NCBI GenBank assembly: GCA_008330645.1
Contig: VLTN01000008.1
Location: forward strand, 372,001 to 436,000
DNA: 64,000 nt
From: Cafeteria roenbergensis
Taxonomy: Eukaryota; Sar; Bigyra; Bicosoecida; Cafeteriaceae
Direction of reading: 5' to 3'
The position numbers were made by a program, and so were the translations under genes. How positions within the stretch are numbered: the first letter of the stretch is position 1; every line of letters starts with the position of its first letter. Shown here piece after piece: positions 31,924-44,287 of this stretch. The notes under the pieces are model-generated. The model was not told the DNA's origin. It did no database searches and worked only from the letters and a program-made list of their open reading frames with translations.

Positions 31924-34900
31924 ATGGCGGAGCCCTCGCCTGCAAGCGCGGGCACGCGCGCCGGTTGGGAGTTGTCGCAGTTCGGGGCGGAAGCGGTCGC
32001 GGCCGCCCGCGGCATCGTGCAGGCGCTCCCTGAGCACGGCGTCGGCCGCGACACTCTGGCCATGCTCCGGGTTGTGGACTCGGTTCCGTGCGGCGAGGTG
32101 GCGGCCGAGAGCAAGTCGCAAGTGGCATCTGCGATGGCAGCTGCTCGGCTGCGAGACCGCTTCTCCGAGGCTTGCGGTGCGAAGCCAGATGTCATCCAAG
32201 AGGCCATTGCCGTCATCGACTTCATCGGTGCCCCGCCGGCGGCTGGGGCGCTGGCAGTGTCGCTGCTGGCCAAGTTGCATGGCTCAATGACGTACCGAGG
32301 TGAGCGAATGCGACTTCCGCGCCGCCAGGGAGCGGATGCCCCGCGAGGCTGCGCTAGCGGGCACAGCGTGGCTGCAACCTGCGAGGTGCGTTGCGCTGTG
32401 GCTGTCCGTTCTCGCCGCAGACTTGGTTGCCCTCAAGCTGCCGTGGGAAATGCTGCAGCTTTGCCTGTGCCTGCAGCCAGTGTGGCTGTGGCAGCACAGC
32501 GGCGCTGTCCCAAGGCGGGCGGTGCAAGCGGCTTGGCAGGAGAGGCGCCGCGCGCGGGCAGACGAGTCTCTGGCTGGGGAGCGACAGTCGCTCCGCCTGG
32601 GGCTGGCGATGGAGCGGTCTCAGCACGCCTTGTCACACCCCGCAGCCACTGCAAAGGGCGCGCGGAAAAAATCCAAGGGGGCGCTGCGAAGGCGCACCCC
32701 GCCGACAGCGGCTGCAGCTGCCGCAGGCGCTGGCCCCAGCGCCGCAACGCCAGCGACGGGAGCGGGCCAAACAGCGGCACCAGCGGCGGCCCCAGCAGCG
32801 CCAGCAGCATCAACAACGGCTGCATCTCGGCCAGATCCTGCAATGCGCGAGGCACTTGGCCAGCGCACAGCAGACCTGCTGGCGCAGTCCGGGGCCGGCG
32901 TGGAGAGACTGGTGACGGGCCGGCAAGCCGACGCGTCCACCGGCGTCGGGCTGGACAGCCTCCTCGCGAGCGAGCGGCCTGACGCCGAGAGCGGCCGCTG
33001 GGCGTGGTCGTGGGTAGCAGCAGCTGCCCGCTCCGCTTCCCTTCGCAGGGAGTGGTGCGCCTGCCTGGCAGCGGAGGTTGTTGCCCAGCGGTGTCGCAAC
33101 GCCGCGTCCTTGTCCCTTCGAACGTACGGCCCGCGCGCGCTGCGTGACCTCTCGAGGGTGCCCGGCGGGCTGGACGAGTGGTACGCGCTGGTCGACCCTG
33201 CTATGGCGGCCGCAAGCATTCACGACTGGGGCGTCGTTGCAGCCCGGCAAGAGGCGCGCAAGCGCCGGGAAGCGGAGCGCAGGGCGATCAGCAAGTTCCT
33301 GGCGCCGCGGCGGGACGAGGCGGCGACGGCCGAGGCAGGGGACGCGGCAGCGAGCGCGGCTGCCGAAGCCGAGGCTGCCCCAGAGGGCGAAGCCCGCCCG
33401 GACGGCCACGAGGCAGCGTCTGGAGGCGCCGCCGGCGAGTGGCCGGGCGGTCTGCAACAGGTTGCAGCTGCCGAAGCCGTGACCGCAGCGGGCTCGCTGG
33501 GTGGTGGCGAGGATGCCAGCGACCCCGGTGGCCGCCGGGCGGACGAGCCCTCGGCGTCGGAGGGATCCGATGGGGACGCGAGCCCGTCGCCAACTGTCGC
33601 GCTGTTCGCCGCCTTCCGTCGGTGGCTGTGGCTGCTCGCGGGGGCAGAGATCGAGGCCCGTGAGCGGGGAGGCCATCCCCACGACACGCCCCCTCCGCCC
33701 CCTCCCTCCTTTGGGATCCCCGGTGCGCACCCCGCCGCCAAACCCAAGGAGGCGGCGTTCAAGGCGCCGGCTGCGTCCCGCGTGGTGCCGCGTGGGCGGC
33801 CGTCAGCAAGGTCGGGGCCACAGACCTCCCGGGGGCCCGCGGCCCATCGGCCAGGTGTTGGTGTCGCAAGCAAGAGCGGGGCGCGATCAGGGGCAGCAGC
33901 AACAGCGCGGGGGCAGGCGAGCGCATCAGCCGGGAGCAGCCGCAGCCGCAGCCGTACCCGCGGCCTCAGCCGCTCAGCGGCTCGCGGGGGAGCGAGGCCC
34001 AGAGCTGCGGCGGCCGCAACCTCAGCGCCAAATGCAGCTGTGTGGCGGCCGGTGCCCCAGCCCCGCGCCTGGGCAGACGAGCTGCGCACGCCATCGGCTT
34101 CGCCTTCGTTTGGCCTCTCTGTTCGGTCGGCAGGCGCAGCGTCGCTCGCAACGGACTCAGCGAGGGGGGAGCCTCCCGCCGGCGCCGTGTCTCCGCAAGT
34201 TCGCGACGCGGAGCGCTTGCGACAGCGCCGCGCCGCTCGGGCGAGGGCAGAGGCTGCGGCCCAGCAGCGAGCAGCCGCGGAGACGGCTCGCCGTCGTGGG
34301 GCCCTGGCCCGGCGCGTCGCTGCTGCGACGCGAATACAGGCACTCGCGCGCGGACGGGCAGGGCGAAAGTACGCCCAAGCAGTGGCTCGCTGGCTCCGCA
34401 CCCGGGCGCCCCCTTTGCCGCTGGACTCTGCGAACGGCATCGGCGCCGGCGCCTTGCCAGTGCTGTTCGGCGTGAGGCGCGCCGCCTGCGTTCCGCTCGC
34501 GCTGGCGACCATGGTGTCAGCATTCCCGGCCATCACGGCGCTGAACCTCCGCGGCAGCTGCGGCGGCGAAGGCCCTGCAAGCGACTGCGACAGCAAGAGT
34601 GCTGCTTACGATTCTTGGGATGGATGCGAGCCGGCTGCCGGAATCGACGACATCGCTTGGATCGGGCACATCGTAGCCTCAGAGGAGGCCCCGGAGCCCA
34701 AGGCAGGCAAAGCCATCATCGAGACTCCGCCAGGGCCGCCCGCGCTGTTGAGATCGGCGTCTCCGGCCGAGATGATTCTGAACCACATCCCGCAAATGGC
34801 GGCCGTGACCGCGCTCGATTTGTCCTTTGCCAGCGGGTGCGGTGACGCTGAGTTTGCTGCTCTGGCTGCGCTCCCCCGCCTCGCATCGCTCGAGGTGAAC

Positions 34901-35542
34901 GGGTGGCAGGCGCTGTCGGCGGAGGGAATCGTCAAGTTTGTCGCGAACTCGCGGCGGTCCACGATCCTGCCGGCGCAGCAGCCGCTGCTCTCCAAGCGAG
35001 ACGCGTCGCACGGCGCCGCTGCGCGGTCGCTGGTGGGGCAAGCAGCCCTTCGCGCGCCGCCCCTGCGCTCGCTGAGCTTGGGGGACTGCCGCCGGATCGA
35101 CGACGCGGCCCTGTTCGCCATCGGCCGAGGGCTGCAGGGCGTGGAGGACCTTTGCTTGTTTGGCTGCACGATGGTGACGGACCATGCGGCCGCGAGCTTC
35201 AGCGGCTCAAGCTCTCGGCTGCGCCGACTGTGCGTGGCTGGGGCGTACAAGTTCGGCAGGGACGCCACCCGGTTCCTGCTCACGTCGGTCAACCCGCACA
35301 TGATCGTGTACGTCAACCCAGCGGAGTTTTCTCGGTGCGCCTTCGACCAGGGGCCAGCGCCGGAGGAGGCGTTCCCGGCAGGCGAGGCGCCCGGCGGCTC
35401 TTGCGACCCAGAGGAGCCCCTGGAAGAATCGCTGCTGCGGCCCGCAACGCCGGCGCGGTCCACGTACTCGCGCCCAAGGGTCACCAGCACGCTGCCTGCC
35501 GTGGAGCCCAGGCGGTGCAGCTGCCGCAACACCGACGATTGA
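31924..35542 (+). CDS. IQ-motif and leucine-rich-repeat protein
   Basis: Two exons, 31924-32299 and 32421-35542, with a 121-base GT-AG intron that splits an Asp codon (TYR/DLVALKLPWEML), giving 1,165 residues. The N-terminal about 250 residues are helical and unrecognised; the middle is low complexity with charged helices (RQEARKRREAERRAISKF). An IQ motif, ATRIQALARGRAGRKYAQ, lies around residues 758-780 and would bind calmodulin or a related light chain. The C-terminal part (nt about 34520-35300) has LRRs of the cysteine-containing, F-box/AMN1-like type, for example LRSLSLGDCRRIDDAALFAI and VEDLCLFGCTMVTDHAA. No F-box is seen. This combination suggests a calmodulin-regulated scaffold, perhaps cytoskeletal or ciliary; that is inference. 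It converges on the CNBD gene. Confidence 0.75.
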
Positions 35543-35791
35543 AACGAGGCTCGCCTTGCCCAGCCGTGTGATCCCGCCACCATCGCGCGCTCCAGATCAA
35601 GAGCCAGGCAAGCACACGAGCTGGCTTTTGCTGTTCCGCGCAAACAAAACACAGGCAAAACGGAAGCGTGAAACATGCCAAACATGACCAGGCGCACAAA
35701 CAGCCGCGCGGTGCTGACGCTTCCCGACTGTGCCGCGAGCAGAAAATGAGAGCGCGCACGCGAAACGCGTGCGCGCCAGGGGGCGACGACG

Positions 35792-38700
35792 CTAGCGTGC
35801 GCCGTCAGGCGAGAAGGTCAGCCGAAGCGTGCGGCGCACGCGCACGGCTCTCAGGGGCGACCTTGCGGCTCCGCGAATCAGGGCTTCCACCGCACCCCCG
35901 GTTGCTGCATCGATCATGGCCGCCAGCTCGAGACCGAGCTCGTCTTCGTCTTCGTCCTCGTCCTCGTCGTCCCCTCCCTCGTCTGCTGCTCCGCTCTCGC
36001 CGGCAGCACCGGAGCGTGAGCGTTGGAGTCCAGAGACACCGCTTCCGGGCGCCCCGTCGCCCTCGCTGCCTGACTCGTTGTCGAGCTCGGGCACGCCGCT
36101 TGGCCAGCCGCCCGGCATGTCCTGCGCTCTCGCCCCAGCCGGACCTTCGCCAGCCAGGAGCCCGGCGTAGTTGCCCGTGCGCCTGGCCTCGCCCTCCATC
36201 TCCAAAAGGTCCTCCGCTGCCCGCTTGCCCGGCTGGGGCAGTCCCACATCGCTGGCCCTGCTGCGGCTCTTGCCGTGCTTTCCCCACCGCAGGAACGTCG
36301 CGAACCGGGACCCGAGGCTCTCTCGGCTCTGCCCCGACGAGGACCGGCGGACTTCGACCTGGGAATCGGTGGTCGGTCCGATGCCCCGAATCCTGCCCTT
36401 CAAGTCGGGCTGCGGGTCGTCCGTCGCGGCGGAAGACCTGCGGCTCACGTCCACGGGCACGCTTCCCGCCGAGGGGGACGACGTTCGCGCCTCCAGGCCG
36501 CCCTCGTGGTCGCTGTCGCTGCCAAAGAGGATTCCGTCGAGGCTTCCGTCGCTCTCGTCCTGTGCGCGGGCGACGGTGGTGGCGCCGAGCAGGTCCCCGC
36601 CGTCGATGCGCAGACCGGTCTCGGTCGCGCTGGCGCCCCGGCTTCGAGCAGGGTGCTGCCTCGGCGGGCCGTCGGCGTCGCTGGGGGGCTGGGGCCGGAT
36701 GCCACCGGCCGAGCGGAACGCTGCCAGGTCGCCCCGGCGAGGGGAGGGACCGAGCGTTGCCGGCCGCTCGCCGATCCGCCCGGAGGGCGTGCCTGCCACG
36801 CCCGGCCGGCAGTGGATGCTGTCCCCCTCCGCGGTGCTGCCGTCGACGCTGGGGTCGTACGATGCCAGCACGGGTCGCCTCGTGCCTCGGATGGCCTGCT
36901 GGGCGCCCTGCAGGACGGCGCGCATGCTCGAGGGCAAGTCCCTCCCACGGCGCACCTCGGCCTCCGGCACGTACTCGATGCGCTCCTCCATCGTGGTGCG
37001 GATGATTCCGATGGTCCGGCTGCCGCCAGCGCTCCCCAGCGACGCCGCGCCGCGACCGCCGTCCGTTGCGGGCGCCAGGCCCAGGCCTTGCGCCGTGCCG
37101 GCGAGGTCCCCCGCCACGCCGGTTGCGGCTGGCTGGCACGGCGCCACCCCCACCAGTCGGAACGCATTGGCGCTGATGACACGGACGGCGTTGTCCCCGG
37201 CAGTGAGAACTTCGCACTCTGACGCGCCCGCCGGCTCCGCCGCCACGCGCACGAGGCCCGGGCGCGTGAGCGCCGAGAAGACGATTTCGTAGGCGTCGCC
37301 GCCAGAGTGGGTGCGCGTGCAGGCCACAAGGGCGTCGGCCACCACTCTGGCGGCCCCGTCCGACATGGCCAGGGGAAGCTTCGCCCGAGCCGAGCCGAGT
37401 CCCATGCCCCGGGTTGCCGCGGCGACGCCGCGAAGGGGCTCTGCAAGGGCGGACCGCTGCTCGCGGACCGCTGCCACGGCGCTGGCCTCCCTGCGCTGGG
37501 CGAGGCTTGGGTGCGCCGAGGAGGCGCTCGCGCCGCCAGCGGCAGCGGCAGCGGAATTGCCATCCGAAGGGCCAGACGCTGCAGCGCAAGAGGCGCGCGC
37601 AGCCTCTGCGGCCGAGGATGCGTTCTCAGCAGACGGCGCAGCCGTGGAGCACTCCGAGCCGTCGTTTGCTGAGGCGGTTTCGCCATCTGCCGCACCCGCT
37701 GGTGGCTCGGCCGCGCCGGACACGGCTGCCGCCAGCATCGCCACGAGCCCCGCCACTGCCGCTTTGGAGCGGAGGGGGAGCCTGTACCCGTTAACAATGA
37801 CGCCGGACTCCCGCCCGAGGTCCTGCATCGCCTGCCGCAAGTCCGGGAGGGTCACGGGCCAGCGCGACACGCGCGCCTTGGCCTCCGCCCGGTAGGAGGC
37901 CCTCACCGCCTTGCTTGCCGACGTTCTGGCGGCAGACAGGGTGTCCATAGCGCCCGCCACTCCGCTGCTGCTCGCGTCTGGCGGACGCGGCTTCATAGCC
38001 TCCTCCAGATACCCGACGGCGAGGGCCGCGCTGGCAAACGATGCGATGGCGGCGGACACGACCGCTGCCTCCGAGTCGAAGCGGCCCGGAGCAAGGGTCA
38101 CCACGAGCGACCTGCCGGTGCCTAGGAGCCCCCGCACCACGGCAGCGTAGGCCGGGAGGGTGGACACCCCGGCGAGAGCCTCGCGCAGCATGACAATGTT
38201 GTCCGTTGCCGACCTGTCACCGGCGTCCTCCGGGCGGGGCGAGAGGAAGCCGTGCTCCCGCTCGGCCCGCTTGCGGTGAAGCCGCCTTCGGATGCGGCCT
38301 GCCGCGGCCTTGGCGGCAAGGCTGGTCGCAGGGGTGGCCTGTGGCGACCCAGGCACGCTGGCCTTCTGGACTGAGCGGGCCGCAGTGGCCTTCATGCGGC
38401 GGGTGCCTTCGAACCAGTGAAGGAGCTGGCCTAGCACGCCGTCAGGCAGCATCATGCAGGCGGCGTCGCCCCGGGCGACCGCCGTGCACGCTCCGATGCC
38501 TGAGCCAACAAACCACTCGGCCTGCCCGAGCCGCCGGCTTGGTGTGGCGGGCGCGAGGGCTCGGGGCCGGGAGGAGTCAGCCTTGCCCCGCTCCTCGCGG
38601 AACAGCGGGGGCAGCAGCGCGATGGTGCCGGAGACGACTGCGAGGGCGAGGGATCAACGGCGCAGGCGGTCTCAGGGGGTGGAGGCACGGACGCGAGCGA

Positions 38701-41700
38701 GGCTGCTGGCGGGCAGGGGGGGGGGGGGGGGGAGGGGATGGGCGAGAGACTGTACCCAAGGCAAGCGCTGCCAGGCAGCGGCGGCGGCAACTGCAGCAAG
38801 TACAACTGCAACTGCAGCCGCGGCGGCGTGCCAGCCCTCACCAATGAAAAACGCATCCGGAGCGCGCTCGCCCTGCCGAAAGACGACGTCTCCGTCCCCG
38901 AACTTGGCGTGCTGCAGCGAGCTGACAAGCAGCGCGCGCTCGTGCTGGTCAAACCGGTTGAAGAGGGGCACGGCCAGCACGCCGCGCTCCACGATGGCCC
39001 ACACGTCGTCCTCGCCCTCGGCGTCTGCAGCAGCGGCGGCGGCATCAGTGGCAGTGCTCGGGGTGCTGCCCTGCCGGGACTTGCCGCCCGCGCTCCGCGA
39101 AGCCGGCTGCTCCGTGCTGCTGCCTGGGGCTCCAGGCGCAGCACCTGGGCTGACAGCGCTGGCACGGGCAGTGCAGGTGAGGTCCTCGAGGGTGGGGCGG
39201 CGCCTGTGGGGCTTGAGTGCGGTTGACGGGGCGCTGGTCTGAGCAGGCTGGCGGCGGATCGCGGCCCCGAGCGCCCGCACCGGCGACGCGCCCTGTGAGC
39301 CGCCCTCGTCCGAGACAGCCGTGATCTTCGCGAGGCGGGACGACGGCTTCCGGGTGTGCTGCGGCGTGGACGGGGCGGCAGAGCGGATCGCGCGGTCCGA
39401 ATCCGCTAGGTCGACCTCCGGCACGAACTGGACCCCCTCAGTGTCGCTCGGCCCAATGCTCGAGTCGGACCCCTGCGCGCGCTCCGACGGGGCGGCCAGT
39501 TCCGCTGCGGCACCGCCCTTGAGCGCGGCCTCCTTCGAGGTGGGCCCGGCAGAGGCGGAGGCGGCCGACAGCCTCGAGCCCTGCCCGCTCTTGGACGTGC
39601 TCCACATGCGAAAGCTCTGCCGCCCCGGAGCGAGGGCGCGAGCTGCGAGCGGTGTTGTGGACACGCTGCCGCCACCGCCGGCGGCGCCGGGGCCTCCGGC
39701 GCCCCTCGCCCCAGGGTCGAGCGCGCGCCTAGCCCGCTCAGCGGCCGCCGCGTTTGCGGAGGCCGCGAAGGCGGCTGTGCTTGCCCCGGCGCCAGCCCCG
39801 GCGCCGGCGCCGTCCGGCCCGCCCTCCGCCTCCGGGGTGGACTGCAGCAGCAGCGACTCGGCTCGCTCCGGGTCTGATGGCGAAAGGCTGCGCAGGGCCG
39901 CCGGCCTCTGGCCCCGCCGCGCGGTGCGCCGCTTGGTCTTCCCGCCGGGGCTGGGGCGGAACCCGCCGAGGCCCCCTCGTGGGCCCGTCTTGGGCCCTGT
40001 GGGGCCAAGGCCTCGCAGGCTCGTTGCCGTGTTGGGAGCGCCGTCCGTGCCGCTTCGGAGGGCCGCCGCGGCCGCAACCACGTCGCCGCTGGCGTCGGTG
40101 GCGGCCAGCACCGACGACAGCGAGGACGTTGAGGTGGGCGTGCCGAGCGCTCGGTCGGAGGTGGCGGTCCGCGCGCCGCCAGCAAGCCCGGCAGCTGCCC
40201 GGACCCTCCCCGCGTTGGCAGCCGCGATGGCCAGCGTGGCGGATGACGTGGCAGACTCGGCGTCCGTCGCGTGCGTGGCACCAGAGGGCCGCTGGGACCC
40301 CTCCAGGGCATACACGGCGGTGGCGGCGGCGGCTGCATCGGCGCGGCTGCCAGCGAGACGGGCAGCGGCAGCACCGCTGTCGCCGCTGGCCCTGCTGCTT
40401 CCCGTCACGGCGACCGCGCTGGCGCCTGGGCGTTGCGCTGGCGATGCAAACACGGCAGCGTCGCCGCCAGAAGCCCGCGACCCGGCCGAGGACCAGCCGC
40501 CCGCGATTCGGAGGGGGCTCTGCGCCCCGTCGGGGGACCGCGCCTCTGCCCCCGCGGCGCTCAAGGGCGTGCCCACCTCGCCGTCCTGACTGCTGTCCGT
40601 GGCCGCGACCCCGCCCCTGATGTGGGCCATTCGCAGCCGCGCGAAGTCCGCCTGCATGTCCGCGTTGGCTGCGCGCAGAGCGGCCAGGCTCCGCTCCGCC
40701 TCCTCTGCCCGGCTCAGCGCAGCCTGCGTGGCGTCCCTCTCGGCTGCGAGCGCCTGCGCGGCCTGCGACGCCGCCTGGGCCGCCGCGTCCTTCTCCCGCT
40801 GCAGGGCGGCCTCCAGCCGCGCCGCCGTCGCCTCGGCGGCAGCTCGCTGCGCCTCCTGTGACCTCGCCCGCTCGAGTGCGGAGTCGGCGAGGCGGAGCTT
40901 GGCCTGCAGCAGCTCCTCCTCCATGGTGGCCAGACACCGTGCCATCCTGACGGCCGAGCGGCAGAGCTGCACCTCCAGCTGCGACGGCATCGGCCCGTCG
41001 AGCGCGGGCGCGGCCGGCGCCGCAGGCTGGGAGCTGCTGCCGGAAAATGCGGAGCGAATGCTGTCCAGCGTGCCGCCCCGGCCGCGGGCGACGGGGGCGG
41101 GGGATGCGGCTTCGATGATGCGCCGTACGGCCTCGGTGGCGGCCTGCACGGTGGGAGGCTGGCCGAGGGACGCGGAGTCGCTCGCAACCGATCCGGCGGC
41201 GGAGGTGGGCGCTGCTGCCCCGTCCTCGTCCGCGCTGGAGGCCACCATGGAGGACGACGCAGTGAGCAGAGCCCCCACTGCAGTCGCGGTGCGGCGCAGC
41301 CCCGTTGACTCCGCCTCTGCGCCCGTGCGGAGCTCAATCTGGTCCTGCAGCAGGGCCACGAGGTGCTCCACGCGGCTGAGCGACATCCGCTCGGTGGCCA
41401 CGGCCGCGGCGGCGTCGCGCTCGGCCTGCTGTGCGTCAGCAGCCCTCGCGCCTGCGCCAGAGCCAGCGCTGCCTGGTGACGTGCTGCCCCTGTCCGCGCC
41501 TTGCAGGCGGGGCGCGCTGTCCGGGGAGGCCAGCCCCGCCGAAGCAGTGCGGCCCGGGCCCAGGCCCGAGGAGCCGGAGCCGGCAGCGAACGCCGACGGC
41601 GAGCCTGCCGCCTCGCCGACGGGCTCGGGGAGCTGCGGCGGCGCCGGGGCGGTGTCCGCTCGCCTGCGGGAAAATAGCTCCCCGAGGCCGCCGAGCAGGC

Positions 41701-42271
41701 TGCGGCGTGAGTTGGCGCGGGGCCTGGGCGGGGGCACGCCCGAGCGACCGAGGCTCGCGACGCTCGCGGAGGCGCCCGCCTGCTCGCCGGCGGCCAGTTG
41801 CGGGGGGCTGCCACCGACGCTCGTGGCTTTGTGACCGACCGGCGATGCCAGCACCGAGGGCACGTCCGCCGAGCCTGGGCGCTCGCCCTCCACGGGCATC
41901 GGAGCGGTCACGGACCGCCCCATGGACGGCGTTGCAGCCAGGCTCGAGCAGCGCAGCTGGCGGGAGGAGCTCCCAGGAGGCCGAGCGGGGCCGGCAGCAA
42001 CCAGCGGCGGCGAGCCCGTCAAGCTCTCAAGGGCCGCTTGCGAGGCGCCTGCCTCGCACGGGCCGGACAAGCCACCGGGCACATGCTGCCTGGGCGGCGC
42101 AGCGTGCGAAGAGGGCGCGCGACGGCCAAGACCCGCGATTCCGGGCACGGGCGCGTGATCTGCTGCCGCCGGGGTCTGGGGCGCGCCGCGGCCCTCTGAG
42201 CCTGGGTCGCTGCCCTTCAGGAAGTCTTCGAGGTCGATTTCTGGCGGGTTTCCGTCGGCAGCGTCCGCCAT
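35792..42271 (-). CDS. Giant protein with a degenerate cyclic-nucleotide-binding domain
   Basis: Two exons, 42271-38842 and 38637-35792, giving 2,091 residues. The intron splits a Val codon inside the domain: VPLFNRFDQHERALLVSSL ... GDVVFRQGERAPDAFFI joins VVSGTIALLPPLFREE, the usual first half of a cNMP-binding fold (residues about 1090-1165). The second half (LGQAEWFVGSGIGACTAVA) lacks the FGE motif, and Cys stands where the phosphate-binding Arg of RxAT would be, so cAMP/cGMP binding is doubtful. The start MADAADGNPPEIDLEDFL is followed by Ser/Pro/Gly-rich disorder, a coiled coil (residues about 428-551), then more disorder. After the domain comes a basic RIRRRLHRKRAERE stretch and a partly ordered region (nt 37000-37400) that I do not recognise. 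Possibly a scaffold or Popeye/CRP-like regulator; function not assigned. Confidence 0.72.
38716..38732 (+). repeat. Run of 17 G (poly-C on the sense strand) in the CNBD intron
   Basis: It lies in the intron of the CNBD gene about 80 bases before its 3' splice site, so on the transcribed strand it is a C17 polypyrimidine tract. Confidence 0.95.
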
Positions 42272-42676
42272 CGCCGCTCCCTGCTGGCGGACGCGCGGCG
42301 CGAACAAGGCGGTTCGCTGGTGCTGTCGATTTGGTCGAGTCCTGCAGAATCGCGACTGCGACCGAGCCCAGGCGCCTCGTTTCCAGCCTGGACGTGAGCG
42401 CTCCGGCCAGGAAACGACGAAACAGGCAGCCGGCCCCACGCACTCCGGGTGCGGCTCGCTGTCGGCGGAAGTGCAGGGAGCGCCGAGCCGGCAGGCTGTG
42501 CAGCGCAGGCCCAGTCCCGGCGACGGTCCCAAATTGCCGCGGGCGAGAGTCGGTTCAACTCTGGCGGCTCTGCCCCCAACCGTGGCCGTGCAAATGGCCT
42601 CTGCAAGCCCGCCTTGGGGACGGGCAGCAGACGGGCAGGGATCGAGTCCACCCAGCCCCTCGGGCGGTCCGTGCAA
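42272..42676. promoter_or_regulatory. Divergent region between the CNBD gene and the RPC7 gene
   Basis: 405 bases between two start codons facing away from each other. Open frames here are low-complexity extensions of the flanking exons. Two related 20-base patches with GTGCAAATGGC (around 42588 and 42671) are the only repeated element noticed. Confidence 0.4.
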
Positions 42677-43773
42677 ATGGCAGCTGCGGGTCGGGGACGG
42701 GGCAGGGGCCGGGCGAAGGAAAAGTCCCGCGGCGGCGCTGCGGGAATCGACGCCATGACCAAGTCCGTGCAGTCCAACCTCACGGCCAGCTTCGGCTCGA
42801 GCAGGGTGAGAACCGGGACGCTGTCGAGGCACGCAGCAGGCAGGCGGCGCATGCCAAGCAAGCCCAGGAGGCCCGGAGGCGAGGGCACGGGGCGGTGGGG
42901 GGGCGGCGGCGTGGCGAGGCGGTGGGGCTTTGGCCCGGGGCAGCTTTCCATTGGCTGCCACGGCGAGAACGCGCGCGCGCTGCGACATGGCCGTCGGGGC
43001 TGTGCGCCGCCGGAGGTCGCCTCTCACTGGTGACGGGCGTACCATGGTGATGCAAGCTCGGTTGGCTCCCTGTGCCGACACTGCGTGGTCACGAAGCGCG
43101 CCGGCGAGATGTCGCTTGCCCCTCGCTTCCCGCGCGGCGCGCCCCTGCGCAGGTTGACGGCCCGCCGCCAACCTACCCCGTGCTGGAGCTTCCCACGTTT
43201 GCCTTTGGCCAGCACGATGCACTGCTCGTGCGGACGCTGCGGCGGCTCGACGACCTGCGCCGCCAGTCGCCGTACGCGCCCAAGCGCTCGCAAGCCACTG
43301 ACGCCTCAACCTTTCGCTCCGAGAGCGACGCCGGTGGCGACGACGCTGCCGGTTCTTCGGACGTTGCGCTCCTTGCTGCGCACGCTCGTCTGGCCCGCAC
43401 GCCGCTCGTGCCCCGCGAGGTGGTCAGGCTCACAAAGCGCCGGCGAAGCAGGGCCACGGGCGTCGTGCCAGGCGCGCGCAGCGGCAGGAGGGGGCTATCG
43501 CACCCGCCGGGGATGCGAAACCGTTCGGGCTCCTTCGCCTCGTCTGTGGGGGGGGAGAGCGCGGAGGGAGCGCCCTCCGGGAAGCGGGCCCGGAGCGATG
43601 GCAGCGTGGCGAGCGACGCGAGCGACGCTGAGGAGGGATCTGGGGGGAGCGCTGGCGAGGAGACGTCGGGCGATGAGGAGGACTACAACGACTACGCGGA
43701 GGGCGTGGACGTGGACGACGACGACGACGGAGGGGACGACGGAGGCGACGACGGAGGCGAGGATGCAATGTGA
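42677..43773 (+). CDS. POLR3G: RNA polymerase III subunit RPC7/C31-like
   Basis: Two exons, 42677-42805 and 43153-43773, phase 0, across a 347-base GT-AG intron, giving 249 residues (human POLR3G 223). The start MAAAGRGRGRGRAKEK resembles MAGNKGRGR of RPC7. Exon 2 begins VDGPPPTYPVLELP, has a helical segment ALLVRTLRRLDDLRRQSPYA like the RPC7 helix before its Pro-Tyr, then a basic stretch, and ends in a long Asp/Glu tail containing DEEDYNDYAEG, like the acidic NDYINSYFEDGDD end of the family. Role: part of the RPC3-RPC6-RPC7 heterotrimer needed for Pol III initiation (tRNA and 5S genes). The call rests on both ends and the architecture; central sequence is weakly conserved. The ORF could look like an orphan without exon 1. 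Confidence 0.65.
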
Positions 43774-44287
43774 CGATGGCACCGGTGCGTTTTGGCCTTG
43801 GCACCGCCGGCGCGGGGACCGTCGCTGCGGCAGTAGACGACTGGCTGCGCGGGGCGTGCTGGCAAGGACGGAGGAGTGCGTGATTGCGCTTGCCCCGGGC
43901 GCCGTGCGATGCCGCCCCAATCTCTCGAGGACTGCGATGCCGACGCGCGGCGGCGCGGCACCGGGCCCAAGCCTGCGCCCCCGCCCCCTCCCTCCCACTC
44001 CACTGCCCGTTCTGTTCACTCGGCGCAAGCGCTGCGCTCGCCAATGCAGTGTCTGTGGGCGCGCGGCAGAGCCTGCTTCGCCTTCCAACGCACCCAGGCG
44101 CGCACGCGCTGTGTGTGACGACGACGGACTGCGGTTCGCTGCTGTGGCCAGCGCGCGTCGGCGCAAAGGGGAGAGCGGCGTCGGGGGCTTTGCACGAAGG
44201 CGCATCATTCAAGACGCGGCAGCTCGGCGCATGCGGGGCAAGCAAACGACCACGCAAAACAGCGGCGCGCGGAGACGGCGGGCGGCC
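43774..44287. other. Intergenic, convergent 3' ends
   Basis: 514 bases between the RPC7 and AHSA1-domain stop codons. Several frames are open by base composition but none has a plausible protein or start. No repeat or RNA gene is visible. Confidence 0.45.

Noticed and set aside
35668-38320. Plus-strand frames opposite the CNBD gene
   Set aside because: Same reason: Arg/Pro/Ser composition mirroring the coding strand; the minus-strand frame has the domain and the splice.
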